A stretch of 64,000 nucleotides of DNA. It comes from an uncultured Litoreibacter sp. (GTDB lineage: Bacteria; Pseudomonadota; Alphaproteobacteria; Rhodobacterales; Rhodobacteraceae). Shown piece after piece: positions 1-9,524 of this stretch (position 1 is its first letter; each line of letters starts with the position of its first letter). The DNA is taken from the NCBI GenBank assembly GCA_947501685.1, contig CANMWQ010000001.1, forward strand, positions 186,001-250,000, read 5' to 3'. The position numbers were made by a program, and so were the translations under genes. The notes beneath the pieces are model-generated. The model searched no databases. It was not told where the DNA came from and saw only the letters and a program-made list of their open reading frames with translations.

Positions 1-196
1 TCATGAAGGTTGTGGGTTTCAGCAGCACGATCTTCTCAGAGCCCAGACGGCCTTCGCTGACCTGCCCCTGAAACTTTGATTTCCACGGCCCAAACCCATG
101 ATCTTGCGCCACCCCGTCCAGCGCCATGAAGCCAATATTATGCCGGTGGCCCGCATATTTCGCGCCGGGATTTCCGAGGCCTGCAAAGAGTTTCAT
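1..196 (-). CDS. pth: Peptidyl-tRNA hydrolase, N-terminal fragment (cut by window edge)
   Basis: Pth frees tRNA from peptidyl-tRNAs dropped by stalled ribosomes. The minus-strand reading begins [11 protein letters not shown], the hallmark N-terminus of bacterial Pth, and continues with RHNIGF, which carries the family's catalytic His (His19 here), and a conserved KPTTFM segment. About 65 codons are visible; the rest lies left of the window. Bacterial Pth is often downstream of rplY, as here, but an oppositely oriented methyltransferase gene sits between the two. Identification rests on motifs read by eye and is firm; the 3' end is not visible. Confidence 0.93.
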   Translation of the reverse strand, partial: MKLFAGLGNPGAKYAGHRHNIGFMALDGVAQDHGFGPWKSKFQGQVSEGRLGSEKIVLLKPTTFM

Positions 197-267
197 GTCT
201 GGATGCCATATTGTCGGGACGCCGGGGCGCGGGTAAGATCTGCGCCATCTTAACAAGGTTTTTCTGC

Positions 268-960
268 GTGGCACAATTCGAACTCAGCGGTGTTTCTCTG
301 GAAGTCCCGGACCGGCTGCTGACCAAGCGCATCCGCGACAGGTTGGAGGCCGGAAAATACGAGGCCAACGAGGCCCGCGCCGCGCAATTGATGATCGATT
401 ACGGCGACCGCGTTTTGGAACTGGGGGCAGGGGTGGGCTATGTCTCCTCCATCTGCGCGATGCTGGCGGGGGCGGGAAACGTCATGTCGGTGGAGGCCAA
501 CCCACGCCTGCTGAACACCGCGCGCACCAATCTGGACCGCAACGATTGCGAAGAGACCGTGCTGCTGCATGGCGCGGTTGTTGGCGCGAAGGTCAAAGGC
601 GACCGGATGCATCTGAAAGACGCGCATGCGTTCTGGGCGTCCTCTTTGGGCGCTGCGGAGGAGGAGGATACGATCAGCGTGCCTGCGTTGGTGCTGAGCG
701 ACCTGTTGGAGGTCCACAAACCCACAGTGGTCATCATGGATGTGGAAGGCGCGGAGGCCGATCTGTTCGATACGCCATGGCCTGCATCCGTGCGGGTGGT
801 GACGGTAGAGCTGCACCCGAACCGCTACCCCGACACGGTGATCAAACGCATCTTTGACGGGATGTCGGCCTCGGGGCTGATTTATGCGCCCCACCTGTCA
901 CGCGGCGCTCTGGTCGGCTTTTGCAGGCAAGGGGCGCAGCTGGACGCATCTGGGACCTAG
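268..960 (+). CDS. FkbM-family SAM-dependent methyltransferase
   Basis: Predicted class I methyltransferase. Motif I reads [13 protein letters not shown] and is followed by an acidic SAM-ribose position in [10 protein letters not shown]; a later [13 protein letters not shown] block is typical of FkbM-like enzymes. I chose the GTG at 268 (protein begins VAQFELSGV), because an AAGG lies about 10 bases upstream and homologous-looking sequence starts there. An in-frame TTG at 211 would add 19 residues of unconvincing sequence. The gene runs opposite to its neighbours pth and rplY and separates them. The acceptor (sugar, lipid or peptide) cannot be told from sequence. Confidence 0.82.
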   Translation: MAQFELSGVSLEVPDRLLTKRIRDRLEAGKYEANEARAAQLMIDYGDRVLELGAGVGYVSSICAMLAGAGNVMSVEANPRLLNTARTNLDRNDCEETVLLHGAVVGAKVKGDRMHLKDAHAFWASSLGAAEEEDTISVPALVLSDLLEVHKPTVVIMDVEGAEADLFDTPWPASVRVVTVELHPNRYPDTVIKRIFDGMSASGLIYAPHLSRGALVGFCRQGAQLDASGT

Positions 961-983
961 CCGCGGCAAAAGCCAAGGAACAA

Positions 984-1016
984 CAAAAAAGGCGAGGCCG
1001 CCATGGCCCCGCCTTT
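984..1016 (-). terminator. Rho-independent terminator of rplY
   Basis: An imperfect-centre stem pairs AAAGGCG(A)GGCC with GGCC(C)CGCCTTT. Read on the minus strand it is followed by TTTTTTGTTG, giving a classical terminator about 27 bases after the rplY stop. The same hairpin follows the plus-strand methyltransferase gene but has no T-run in that direction, so it is a weaker terminator there. Confidence 0.75.
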
Positions 1017-1042
1017 CAATATCGTGGTGATGGTCGGAAGAG

Positions 1043-1705
1043 CTACTCTTCGCCGCCCTCTGCAGCTTCGGCTTCTGGTGCCGCATCTTCTGCGCCATCC
1101 TCTGCCTCGTCCTCGTCGTCGCTGGCAGATTTCAGACCGGATGGGGCCTGAATGTTCGCAATAACGAAGTCGCGGTCGATGGTTGGCTTGGAGCCGTCGG
1201 GCAACGTGACCGAAGAGATCGAGACGTTGTCGCCAATGCCCAGCTCAGAGACGTCGATGGTGATGCTGTCCGGAATGTCAGACGCGGTCACAACCAGCTC
1301 AACCTCAGGACGCACCAGCGACAGCACGCCGCCTTGGGTCAGGCCTGGGCTCTGTTCCTCGCCGGTCACTTCAACCGGGATGAACAGCGCAATTTTCGTG
1401 TTGCGCTTCAGGCGCAGCAGGTCGATATGCGTCGGCAGGTCTTTGACCACGTCGCGCTGCACGTTCCGACAGATGACGCGTACATCTTCCGCGCCTTCCA
1501 TCTTCAGGTTGAACAGTGTCGCGAGGAAGCGGCCCTCTTTCAACTTTTTGAACAGCACGTTGAAGGGGATCTGAATAGCTTGCGGGTCAACCCCGCCGCC
1601 ATAGACCACGCCGGGCACCATGCCATTACGACGTGCAGAGCGGGCGGCCCCCTTGCCTGTCCCCGCGCGTGGCTCAACTCCAAGATCAGGGATCTCTTTT
1701 GCCAT
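1043..1705 (-). CDS. rplY: 50S ribosomal protein L25 (CTC type)
   Basis: Binds 5S rRNA in the large ribosomal subunit. The 220-residue protein is the long, two-domain L25/Ctc form. An N-terminal L25 domain (about residues 1-95, with [20 protein letters not shown], typical of 5S-binding loops) is followed by a beta-rich C-terminal domain (to about 190). The tail of about 30 residues is very rich in Glu, Asp and Ala ([20 protein letters not shown]). Start chosen at [11 protein letters not shown], with GGAG upstream in TATGGAGAATTCAC. A convincing terminator follows the stop. The acidic tail is common in Rhodobacterales L25, to my knowledge. Confidence 0.95.
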   Translation of the reverse strand: MAKEIPDLGVEPRAGTGKGAARSARRNGMVPGVVYGGGVDPQAIQIPFNVLFKKLKEGRFLATLFNLKMEGAEDVRVICRNVQRDVVKDLPTHIDLLRLKRNTKIALFIPVEVTGEEQSPGLTQGGVLSLVRPEVELVVTASDIPDSITIDVSELGIGDNVSISSVTLPDGSKPTIDRDFVIANIQAPSGLKSASDDEDEAEDGAEDAAPEAEAAEGGEE

Positions 1706-1851
1706 GTGAATTCTCCATAGGTTATGCGGCTGCCTCCAAGGGTGTCGGGCCGCGTGAAACCGTGCGTATAGGCGCGAATCGAATGCATGGAAAGGGCTTT
1801 GTTGCCTTTGCGTATTGAGTGTTCTGCCCCTTGTGACTAACGCTTAGCCCT

Positions 1852-2988
1852 ATGTCCGTCCTCTCTGCCATTCGCGTCTCCCACGCCCCCGTTGCGGCCT
1901 TCGCGGTGGTGGGTCTGTTTTGGGGGGCGATGGCGGCGCTTGCGCCGCAGCTCAAGGCGCAGATTGGGGCCGATGATGCGACCTACGGGTTACTGTTGCT
2001 CGGTACGTCTTTCGGACTGATGACCACGATGATCTTCGCGCCGCTCTTTGACCGCGCTTTGGGGCAATGGGCCTTGCCGGTTGCCTCTGTTGGTTTGGCG
2101 GCGGCGTTCTTGTTTCCCGGCTTGGCCACCGCGCCGATGGCGTTTTTCGTGGCCATGGTGGTCGCCGGGCTGGCCTCCGGGCTGCTGGATGTGACCATGA
2201 ACGCGCGGGTTTCCGAATTGGAGGCGCAGCACAAACGCCCCTTGATGAACGCCAATCACGGCATGTTCTCCGTGGCCTATGCGTTGGGCGCCTTTGGCAC
2301 CGGTTTGGGGCGTGAGGCGGGCCTTGCCCCGGTCACTATCTTCGCCTGCGTCGGCGTGCTGGCCGTGATCCTTGCGACACGCACCCGCATGCAGGTTGCC
2401 GAAACGCAGGCTGACGCCGCACAAACCGCCCGCTTTCCCTATGCCATTGTTGGTCTGTGCGGCGCGGTTGTGATGATCGCCTTCATGGCCGAGGCCGCCG
2501 TCGAAAGCTGGTCGGCGTTGCATGTCGAGCGCACGCTCGGCGGCCGGGCGGCGCAAGGCGCGCTGGGGCCAACCATGCTGGGCGTGACCATGGCGATAGG
2601 CCGTTTTGGGGGGCAGGCCGTGGCGGAAAAATGGAGCGACCTGACCGTGATGTTCTGGGGAGCGGTGCTGGCGGTCATTGGTGCGGTCATCGCCGGGGTG
2701 GCTGCGACGCCGCTTGTGGCTTACCTCGGTTTCGGCACTTTGGGGCTCGGCGTCTCTGCCATTGGACCCATTGGGTTTGCCATCGTCGGACGGCTGGTTT
2801 CGCCTGAGGTGCGAACACTGGCCATTTCACGCGCCGCCGTCATCGGGTTCTCAGGATTTTTCATTGCACCCGCTGCTATGGGGCTGATCTCCCAAGGGTA
2901 TGGGCTGCGCATGGCGTTTGTCGCCGTGGGCGTGCTGGTCTGCTTGCTGTTCCCGTTGTTGGCTTTGCTTCGAAAACGCGGGGCCTAG
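1852..2988 (+). CDS. MFS transporter (YbjJ-like)
   Basis: A 378-residue inner-membrane protein with about 12 hydrophobic segments and very few charged residues, the size and pattern of a major facilitator superfamily permease. The early region VAAFAVVGLFWGAMAALAPQ and the NARVSELE / MNANHGMFSVAYALG blocks resemble the YbjJ-like branch, whose substrates are poorly known. It stands alone: rplY is divergent and lldD ends convergently 10 bases after its stop. No signal shows which compound is moved or in which direction. Confidence 0.85.
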   Translation: MSVLSAIRVSHAPVAAFAVVGLFWGAMAALAPQLKAQIGADDATYGLLLLGTSFGLMTTMIFAPLFDRALGQWALPVASVGLAAAFLFPGLATAPMAFFVAMVVAGLASGLLDVTMNARVSELEAQHKRPLMNANHGMFSVAYALGAFGTGLGREAGLAPVTIFACVGVLAVILATRTRMQVAETQADAAQTARFPYAIVGLCGAVVMIAFMAEAAVESWSALHVERTLGGRAAQGALGPTMLGVTMAIGRFGGQAVAEKWSDLTVMFWGAVLAVIGAVIAGVAATPLVAYLGFGTLGLGVSAIGPIGFAIVGRLVSPEVRTLAISRAAVIGFSGFFIAPAAMGLISQGYGLRMAFVAVGVLVCLLFPLLALLRKRGA

Positions 2989-2998
2989 GCCAAGTTGC

Positions 2999-4162
2999 TT
3001 AAGTCCAGTCGCCCACGAAATCCTTCGGCACTAGAAGGTTATGCGCGCCGAGGTTTTTGATGTCGCGCTCGCCGCACAGCGCCATCGTGGTGTCGAGCTC
3101 TTTATGGATGACCCGCAACGCCTCGCTTACGCCCTTCTCGCCCATCGCACCCAGACCGTAGATGAACGCGCGGCCAATATAGGTGCCTTTGGCCCCCATC
3201 GCGACGGCTTTCAAAACGTCCTGACCCGTGCGAATGCCACCGTCGATATGGACCTCGATCTTGTCGCCTACAGCGTCGAGAATGGGCTGCAACATCCGAA
3301 TGGAGCTAAGTGCGCCGTCCAACTGCCGCCCGCCATGGTTTGACACGATGATCGCGTCGGCCCCCACGTCGAGCGCCTTCTTGGCGTCCTCCACATCCAG
3401 AATACCCTTCAGGATCAGCTTGCGGTCCCACTTCTTGCGGTATTCTTTCACCGTGTCCCAATTCAGGCGCGGGTCAAATTGCTGCGCGGTCCAGCTGTGC
3501 AGCTGGGAGATGTCATCCACCGATTGCGCATGGCCCACAATGTTGCGGAAGGTGCGGCGTTTTGTTTGCAGCATCTTGATGCCCCAGCCCCATTTTGTGG
3601 CCAGATCGGCAATCACCATCGGGGTCAGCTTGGGCGGGGCGGAGAGGCCATTTTTGATGTCCTTGTGCCGTTGCCCGAGAAGCTGCAAATCCAGTGTCAG
3701 GACCAGCGCGTCGCAATTGGCGTCATGCGCCCGGCCAATCAGGTTGTCGATGAACTGCGCGTCCCGCATCACGTAGAGCTGGAACCAGAACGGCGCGGAC
3801 GTGTTTTCCGCGATGTCCTCAATGGAGCAGATCGACATGGTCGACAGCGTGAAAGGCACCCCGAATTTTTCCGCCGCCTTGGCCGCCAGAATCTCGCCAT
3901 CGGCATGCTGCATGCCGGTCATTCCGACAGGGGCAAGGGCTACGGGCATCGCGACCTCTCGGCCGATCATCTGCGACTTGGTGGTGCGGTTTGTCATGTC
4001 CACCGCCACACGCTGGCGCAGCCTGATCTGCTCGTAATCGGAGATATTCTCGCGGAAGGTCTGCTCCGTCCAGCTGCCGCTTTCGCAATAGTCGTAGAAC
4101 ATCTTCGGGACCCGCTGCTTGTAGAGACGTTTGAGGTCGGCAATTTCGGTGATCACAGGCAT
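2999..4162 (-). CDS. lldD: FMN-dependent L-lactate dehydrogenase
   Basis: Oxidises L-lactate to pyruvate at the membrane, passing electrons to quinone. This is a 387-residue FMN-dependent alpha-hydroxy acid dehydrogenase. Seen: LAPVGMTGM near the N-terminus (FMN loop), FWFQLYVMRD, LILKGILDVEDA with the FMN-binding Lys, SNHGGRQLDGA with the catalytic His (about residue 275) and DGGIRTGQDVLKA (FMN phosphate). The start MPVITEIADL fits the family better than a longer in-frame start at 4204. It lies 78 bases downstream of rhaK on the same strand. Lactate is the expected product of the rhaD dehydrogenase domain, so it closes the pathway. An ATTGGT/ACCAAT inverted repeat lies in its leader, so it may also be controlled separately. 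Confidence 0.9.
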   Translation of the reverse strand: MPVITEIADLKRLYKQRVPKMFYDYCESGSWTEQTFRENISDYEQIRLRQRVAVDMTNRTTKSQMIGREVAMPVALAPVGMTGMQHADGEILAAKAAEKFGVPFTLSTMSICSIEDIAENTSAPFWFQLYVMRDAQFIDNLIGRAHDANCDALVLTLDLQLLGQRHKDIKNGLSAPPKLTPMVIADLATKWGWGIKMLQTKRRTFRNIVGHAQSVDDISQLHSWTAQQFDPRLNWDTVKEYRKKWDRKLILKGILDVEDAKKALDVGADAIIVSNHGGRQLDGALSSIRMLQPILDAVGDKIEVHIDGGIRTGQDVLKAVAMGAKGTYIGRAFIYGLGAMGEKGVSEALRVIHKELDTTMALCGERDIKNLGAHNLLVPKDFVGDWT

Positions 4163-4182
4163 TGCAGGCTCTTTCGGGCTAT

Positions 4183-4205
4183 ATTGGTTATATTCTCTTA
4201 CCAAT
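4183..4205. promoter_or_regulatory. ATTGGT-N11-ACCAAT inverted repeat in the lldD leader
   Basis: A perfect 6-base inverted repeat (ATTGGT at 4183-4188, ACCAAT at 4200-4205) sits about 20-40 bases upstream of the lldD start, between rhaK and lldD. The half-sites match the core of FadR/LldR/PdhR-type GntR operators (TTGGT...ACCAA), but the 11-base spacer is longer than the usual 3, so a known regulator cannot be assigned. No gntR-type gene is nearby. Confidence 0.35.
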
Positions 4206-4240
4206 TCGGGTAAAACGTCGCAATCCCCCAGTTAGAGCGT

Positions 4241-5623
4241 TTAGCTGCAATGCGCGCGGGTCAGCCGCGCCCATGTGTTGGCGTAGCGCCGCAGCTCGGA
4301 GGAGTTTTCGGGCGTGATCGACGGGATAGGGGCTGCGGCATGGGTGCCCGTTGCAAAGAGCAATGCCGCGCCGATGCTGGTGCCAGTCTGTGCTTCGCTG
4401 CGGTAGATGTGGCGGCCTGTCACCACGTGCAACATCGCAAGATATTCGTCGTTCTGCCCAAACGGCCCCTCCACGATCACCGGACCGTTCGCGCCGGTCA
4501 GCTCGAGACAGGTGTTCGTCATCAGCGCAAGATAGTAGGACAAAGACGCCGCCCGCACGCCGGAGCCGATTTCCGGCTCACCGCCATGCCAGGCCATCTC
4601 GACACCTTGAAACGGGCCGGTGCTTGGGTCCACGGATGGCAGCAACATCACCATGCGGTCCAGCACCTCTGCGATATCTGCCTCTGTCGGGCTGACCTTA
4701 TGGCCTTGCTGGATCATCTCGAACTCGCGCCCCCCCATGAACCGGGCGGAGGGCACGGGCTGGCCAAGCGCGTTGACATTGACCAGCGTGTCACGGTCGG
4801 GATCCAGCTCGGGCTGATCCGTGCCCATTGACATGACAATCACCCAAGTGCCCGTCGAGACCACCGAAAACGGTGGCTCCAGCGCAAGGATATGCGGGTA
4901 AAGCGACGCGTTTGAATCGTGAATGCCGCAAATCACCGGGGTCTGGGGCGGCAGCCCGGTGGCCGCAGATATGTCAGGCAGGATAGCTCCCAGAATGTCG
5001 GTCGAGTTGCGCACCGGGGCCAGCTTGTCCGCGATGCCCAGACGGTCGGTCAGCTCCGAGTAGGCGCCACGGCCCGGCTCCCACAGGTCAGTATGGCACC
5101 CGATGGAGGTGACATCGCTGGAAATCACCCCGGTCAACCGGTGGCTCCAATATTGCGGGTAGGTCAGGATATGGGCGGTGCGCTCCAAGAGCCCCGGATC
5201 AGTTTGAAACTGCCAATGCAGCTGCGCGCCCGGGTTCAGCCCATTGGCCAATCGAGGCGATCCCGTGCGCTCGAAGGCAGGCCGCATTTCATTATAGGCG
5301 GCGGCCGTCTGTTGCGGGCCGTCATGCTCGTAGTCCAGTATCGGTGCCGCAAGCGCGCCGTCTTCGTCCAGCAGCACGATGCTGGCCCCATGGGTGGTGA
5401 CTGAGATCCCGTCGATCGGGTACTCCTTGCCAAACCGCGTCAACGCATCGAGCAGAAAATCCCAATGCCCTTCTGTGTCAAAATGCGGCCAAGGAGGGCC
5501 GGGCAGCACCGTGTTGGGCCGCGTGACCACGGCAATCTCGGACAGGGTGTTGAGGTTAACCAGCGCGAGCTTGGCATTGGTTTTGCCGATATCGATGACG
5601 GCAATGTGCTGTCCGCGGGTCAT
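4241..5623 (-). CDS. rhaK: Rhamnulokinase-like FGGY-family carbohydrate kinase
   Basis: Predicted to phosphorylate L-rhamnulose (or L-rhamnose-derived sugar) with ATP in the cytoplasm. The 460-residue protein starts [20 protein letters not shown], with the DxGKTN phosphate-1 loop of FGGY/actin-fold kinases. It carries [14 protein letters not shown] and [16 protein letters not shown] (phosphate-2-like STGTW) and, near the end, [10 protein letters not shown] and [10 protein letters not shown]. The ATG overlaps the rhaU stop in an ATGA, implying coupled translation. In Rhizobium leguminosarum the equivalent RhaK is encoded at the same place and is also needed for transport through the RhaSTPQ importer; that role here is inference. 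Confidence 0.87.
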   Translation of the reverse strand: MTRGQHIAVIDIGKTNAKLALVNLNTLSEIAVVTRPNTVLPGPPWPHFDTEGHWDFLLDALTRFGKEYPIDGISVTTHGASIVLLDEDGALAAPILDYEHDGPQQTAAAYNEMRPAFERTGSPRLANGLNPGAQLHWQFQTDPGLLERTAHILTYPQYWSHRLTGVISSDVTSIGCHTDLWEPGRGAYSELTDRLGIADKLAPVRNSTDILGAILPDISAATGLPPQTPVICGIHDSNASLYPHILALEPPFSVVSTGTWVIVMSMGTDQPELDPDRDTLVNVNALGQPVPSARFMGGREFEMIQQGHKVSPTEADIAEVLDRMVMLLPSVDPSTGPFQGVEMAWHGGEPEIGSGVRAASLSYYLALMTNTCLELTGANGPVIVEGPFGQNDEYLAMLHVVTGRHIYRSEAQTGTSIGAALLFATGTHAAAPIPSITPENSSELRRYANTWARLTRAHCS

Positions 5624-5937
5624 GGCATGTGGAACAGGCGCGGCAAGGGCACGGCGATGGGCGAATTGTCGGCCTGCGTCTCCATAATATCGGCCATATG
5701 CGCCCACCATTTCTGCATCACCGGATGGTCCGGCAGCGCGTCCATGCCGTGATCCTCGCTGCGGATCAGCACGCCAATCAGCAGGTTGGTCTCCGCGTCC
5801 AGATGGATCGAATAATCGCTCACCCCGGCCTCTTTCAGCAAGGCGACAAGCTCTGGCCAGATCGCGTCATGACGGCGCTTGTATTCCTCTTCCTGCCCCT
5901 CGTTCAGGCGCATGCGAAAGACAAAACGCTCGCTCAT
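5620..5937 (-). CDS. rhaU: L-rhamnose mutarotase
   Basis: Interconverts alpha and beta anomers of L-rhamnose, feeding the isomerase. The 105-residue length and the sequence ([20 protein letters not shown], then [20 protein letters not shown], and a late [15 protein letters not shown]) match the dimeric alpha/beta RhaM/RhaU family, with its conserved N-terminal His and WW pair. Overlaps its upstream (rhaQ) and downstream (rhaK) neighbours by ATGA on each side, so it is tightly embedded in the operon. Confidence 0.93.
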   Translation of the reverse strand: MSERFVFRMRLNEGQEEEYKRRHDAIWPELVALLKEAGVSDYSIHLDAETNLLIGVLIRSEDHGMDALPDHPVMQKWWAHMADIMETQADNSPIAVPLPRLFHMP

Positions 5938-6941
5938 GCTCTGCGCCTTTTCTCGGCCGCCATCTTCCAAAGCCGCGGCAGGGCGATGACCCCGATCAGC
6001 AGCAAGCCAATGAAGATCGACATCACAATGCCGGGCACATTCAGCAGGCCCAGCCCGAAGGTCACCAGACCGATGACAAAGGCCGCGATGACCACGCCGG
6101 GGATCGTGCCTGACCCACCCAGGATATTCACTCCGCCGAGGACCACCATGGTGACGACCTCTAGCTCCATTCCCTGCGCAATGCTGGGACGGGTAGAGCC
6201 GAGCCGCGAGGTCAGGCAGATCGCGGCGACGCCGGACATGAAGCCGGTGAGCAGGAACAGGATGAATTTGACCCGCTGCACCCGGATGCCGCTGAAAACA
6301 GCACCTGTCGGGTTGTTGCCAATCGCATAGACGGAGCGCCCGAAATTCGTTTTGTGCAAAAGCACGCCGTAGATCACCGCAATGATCGCAAAGAGCACCA
6401 TTTCCACCGTGATCACCCAATAGACATAGCCCTGCCCAAACCACGAAAAGCTGCTGGGGTATCCACGAAAAGCGCCGTCGCCCAAGATGATATAGCTGAT
6501 GCCGCGAAACAGGCTCATGGTGCCGATGGTCACCACGATAGAGGGCAGGCCCAATATGGTGACAAACACCGCGTTGAACGCGCCGCAAAGCAAGCCTACC
6601 GTCAGCCCGATGATCACCAGCTCAGGCGTGCCCGCGCCGTATTGCACGGCCAACCCCATCGCGGTGCTGGCCAGCGCGATGATGGAGGCCACGGACAGGT
6701 CGATCTCTCCGGCGATGATCAGCAGCGCCATGGCAAAGGCGATCATCGCTTTCTCGGTGAAGTTGAACGTCGCGTCGCTGAGGTTCCACGCGTTCAGGAA
6801 GTACGGGGACGCAAAACTGTTCACGATGAAGATCGCGATGGCAACAGCCAGCAAAAGCGCCTCCCAGCTACGAAAAACGCGCGTGGTGCGGCTGGTCAGC
6901 CGATCCGGGATTTGGCGGGTGTTGGTTGCGGTGTCGGTCAT
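5934..6941 (-). CDS. rhaQ: Rhamnose ABC transporter permease
   Basis: One of two membrane subunits of the sugar importer. The 335-residue protein has a short cytoplasmic N-terminus ([13 protein letters not shown]) and about 8-10 hydrophobic segments. It shows the RbsC/XylH-family signatures [13 protein letters not shown] and [15 protein letters not shown], the cytoplasmic loop that contacts the ATPase. Start chosen at 6941, where the ATG overlaps the stop of rhaP in ATGA; longer frames extend into rhaP and are not credible. By order it corresponds to rhizobial RhaQ. Confidence 0.9.
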   Translation of the reverse strand: MTDTATNTRQIPDRLTSRTTRVFRSWEALLLAVAIAIFIVNSFASPYFLNAWNLSDATFNFTEKAMIAFAMALLIIAGEIDLSVASIIALASTAMGLAVQYGAGTPELVIIGLTVGLLCGAFNAVFVTILGLPSIVVTIGTMSLFRGISYIILGDGAFRGYPSSFSWFGQGYVYWVITVEMVLFAIIAVIYGVLLHKTNFGRSVYAIGNNPTGAVFSGIRVQRVKFILFLLTGFMSGVAAICLTSRLGSTRPSIAQGMELEVVTMVVLGGVNILGGSGTIPGVVIAAFVIGLVTFGLGLLNVPGIVMSIFIGLLLIGVIALPRLWKMAAEKRRRA

Positions 6942-7918
6942 GATGAACTCTGCGCAGACTTGAGGATGATGCGCCCTTTCGCGTTGCCCGAGCGGGCGTT
7001 GAAGGCCACGGCGATCAGGATAGCGCTGCCGGTGATGGCCAACTGCCAGAAGGGCGAGATATTGACCACCGGCAGCGCGTTCTTGACGACCCCGAGGAAC
7101 AAAGCCCCCAGAACAGCACCCCCAACCGTGCCAATGCCCCCCGCAATGGAGATGCCGCCGATGACGCAAGCCGCCACGACCTCCAGCTCAAACCCGCCCG
7201 CAATGTCGACATAGGCGACAGCGTAGCGGGCGACCCAGAGATAGCCGGTCAGGCCGGCCAAAGCGCCTGAGATAACAAAGGCCAGAAACTGCGTCTTGCC
7301 GACATTGATACCCGTGTAGACCGCCGCATGCGGGTTGCCTCCCACGGCAAAGATCGACCGGCCCAGCGGCGTGCGCGCCATCATGATGCCAAACACGATA
7401 ACGCAAAGAACGGCGACCCAGGACAAGACCGGAAGTCCCAGCACGGCCGCACGCGGGAAGCCGGTGAAGGCCTCGCTCATCTCATGGGCGTTGACCCATT
7501 TGCCATCAGAAATCAGGAAAATGATCCCGCGAAAGATAGTCATTGTGCCTAAAGTGACCACGATGGGGGGGATTTCCAGTTTCCAAACCAAGATGCCGTT
7601 GATCGCGCCCATGATCGCGCCCAGCGTGATGGCTATCGCAATGATAATCGGGATGGGCAGGCCCGGCACGGCCACGTTCAGCATCGCCACGGCCATGCCG
7701 GTCAGAGCCAAGTTTGCCGCAACAGATAGATCAATGCAGCGCGTTAAAATCACGACCATCTGGCCAAGGGCCAAGATGATCAGGGGCGCCGTGTCGTTGA
7801 ACACATTGGCCAAGTTGGAAGGTGCCACAAAGCCAGAAAACCGCGTCGCGATCAACGCCAGCAGCAGCAGGATTGCGGCGCTCAAAATGGTTTCGCGCAC
7901 TGGGATCATTCGCATCAT
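6938..7918 (-). CDS. rhaP: Rhamnose ABC transporter permease
   Basis: The second membrane subunit of the importer: 326 residues, about 8-10 hydrophobic segments, same RbsC-like family as rhaQ and clearly paralogous to it. Signatures seen are RCIDLSVAANLALTG and IGGISIAGGIGTVGGAVLGA. It follows rhaT with only 3 bases between stop and ATG and overlaps rhaQ by 4 bases. Two paralogous permeases probably form a heterodimer in the membrane; stoichiometry is inference from the family. Confidence 0.9.
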   Translation of the reverse strand: MMRMIPVRETILSAAILLLLALIATRFSGFVAPSNLANVFNDTAPLIILALGQMVVILTRCIDLSVAANLALTGMAVAMLNVAVPGLPIPIIIAIAITLGAIMGAINGILVWKLEIPPIVVTLGTMTIFRGIIFLISDGKWVNAHEMSEAFTGFPRAAVLGLPVLSWVAVLCVIVFGIMMARTPLGRSIFAVGGNPHAAVYTGINVGKTQFLAFVISGALAGLTGYLWVARYAVAYVDIAGGFELEVVAACVIGGISIAGGIGTVGGAVLGALFLGVVKNALPVVNISPFWQLAITGSAILIAVAFNARSGNAKGRIILKSAQSSS

Positions 7919-7921
7919 GGG

Positions 7922-9445
7922 CTATGCCTCTTCCATTGTGGCAGCGCTGGTGATCCCGGCGGCGTGCCGCACAAGGGTCTCGGGGGTCAGCTCGTCTTTG
8001 GCCAGTTCGGCCTCGATCCGCCCGTCGCGCATCACGATGACGCGGTCAGACATGCCGATCACCTCGGGAATTTCCGAGGTGACCATGATCACCGACAGGC
8101 CTTGCGCTGCCAGCTCCGCCATGAACTCATGCACCGCCGCCTTCGAGCCGACATCGATGCCCTTGGTTGGCTCGTCCAGAATGATCACTTGCGGTTGCGT
8201 CGCCAGCCATTTGGCGATGACCACTTTTTGCTGGTTCCCACCAGACAAATTGCCGACATCCTGATCCAACGAGGCGGCGCGCAAATCCAATCGTTCCGCG
8301 TAGGTGCGGGCCAGCTTGAATTCCTCGACGAGTTTCAGAAAGCCGGATTTTGATGTCCGTCCCAACGAGGGCAGGGTGATGTTCTGAAAAATGGGTAGAC
8401 CAATAATGGTGCCTTGCTTGCCGCGATCCTCGGGCACATACACAATGCCGCTTTCAACCGCGTCCGCAGGCGAGCGGATCACACGAATCTGGCCGTTTAT
8501 CTTGCACACGCCCTTCGACGGCTTGGTGATGCCGAAAAGCGATTGCATGAACTCGGAGCGCCCGGCGCCCACAAGCCCGTAAAAGCCCAGAATTTCGCCG
8601 CGGCGGAGGGTGAAGTTGATGTCTTCAAATTCTGTCGGATGGGCGTAGCCCGCGACCTGCAACACGTCTTCGCCCACATTGGTGGTGCGGTCTGGAAAGA
8701 TATGATCGACAGTCCGGCCGACCATCATCTTGACCAGCGCGTCTTCGTCAATATCCGCAATCAGCCCGTCGCCCACAAAGGCTCCGTCGCGGAAAACGGT
8801 GTAACGGTCCGCAATATGGAAAATCTCGTCGAACTTGTGGCTGATGAACAAGATCGCCTTGCCCTGCGCCTTCAGCTTTTCGACCAGCTCATAGAGCTCG
8901 GCAATTTCCTTATGTGACAGGGCGGCGGTGGGCTCGTCCATGATCACCACGCGGGCGTCCACAGACAGCGCGCGGGAGATCGCGACCAAGTGTTTGTTGG
9001 CAATTCCGAGATCACGCAGCCTTGTGCGTGGGTCAAACGTTGCGCCAATGCTCTCCAGCAATTTGGCCGCGTCACGCTGCATAGTGGCGGTGTCGATCAA
9101 GCCAGAGCGGGTGCGCGGCGCGTGGCCGATGAAGATGTTCTCAGCCACCGATAGCTCGTCAAAAAGGACAGTCTCTTGGTGGATGGCGGTGATGCCAGCG
9201 TCGGCGGCCGCATTGGCATTTGCAAACGTGACCGGCGCGCCATCAATCCGGATCGTGCCGCCATCAGGCTGGTAAATGCCGGTCAGAATTTTGACTGTGG
9301 TGGATTTGCCGGCCCCGTTCTCTCCGACAAGGGCCGTCACCTGGCCCGCGTAGAGGTTGAGCTTCACAGCATCGAGCGCTTTGACGCCCGGAAAAGTCTT
9401 GGTGATCGTGTCCATCGAGACGACGGGCGTTTCGCGCTCAGACAT
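7922..9445 (-). CDS. rhaT: Rhamnose ABC transporter ATP-binding protein (two ABC domains)
   Basis: Energises rhamnose import. The 507-residue protein is a tandem ABC ATPase of the RbsA/MglA type. Domain 1 (about residues 8-240) has Walker A GENGAGKST, and VVIMDEPTAALS as Walker B. Domain 2 (about 255-495) has a degenerate Walker A region (GLVGAGRSE), the signature LSGGNQQK and Walker B VIILDEPTKGIDVGS. The start is taken at MSERETPVVSMD; the open frame extends 42 codons further but that sequence is Ser/Arg-rich and unlike the family. Lies 79 bases after rhaS. Confidence 0.92.
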   Translation of the reverse strand: MSERETPVVSMDTITKTFPGVKALDAVKLNLYAGQVTALVGENGAGKSTTVKILTGIYQPDGGTIRIDGAPVTFANANAAADAGITAIHQETVLFDELSVAENIFIGHAPRTRSGLIDTATMQRDAAKLLESIGATFDPRTRLRDLGIANKHLVAISRALSVDARVVIMDEPTAALSHKEIAELYELVEKLKAQGKAILFISHKFDEIFHIADRYTVFRDGAFVGDGLIADIDEDALVKMMVGRTVDHIFPDRTTNVGEDVLQVAGYAHPTEFEDINFTLRRGEILGFYGLVGAGRSEFMQSLFGITKPSKGVCKINGQIRVIRSPADAVESGIVYVPEDRGKQGTIIGLPIFQNITLPSLGRTSKSGFLKLVEEFKLARTYAERLDLRAASLDQDVGNLSGGNQQKVVIAKWLATQPQVIILDEPTKGIDVGSKAAVHEFMAELAAQGLSVIMVTSEIPEVIGMSDRVIVMRDGRIEAELAKDELTPETLVRHAAGITSAATMEEA

Positions 9446-9524
9446 GTCGGCTCTCGCAAGGGTTGGGGGGATAGAAGCGGTTCGGCCCGCACGCGAAGCG
9501 ATGCGCCGGGCCGAACCAGGGAGA

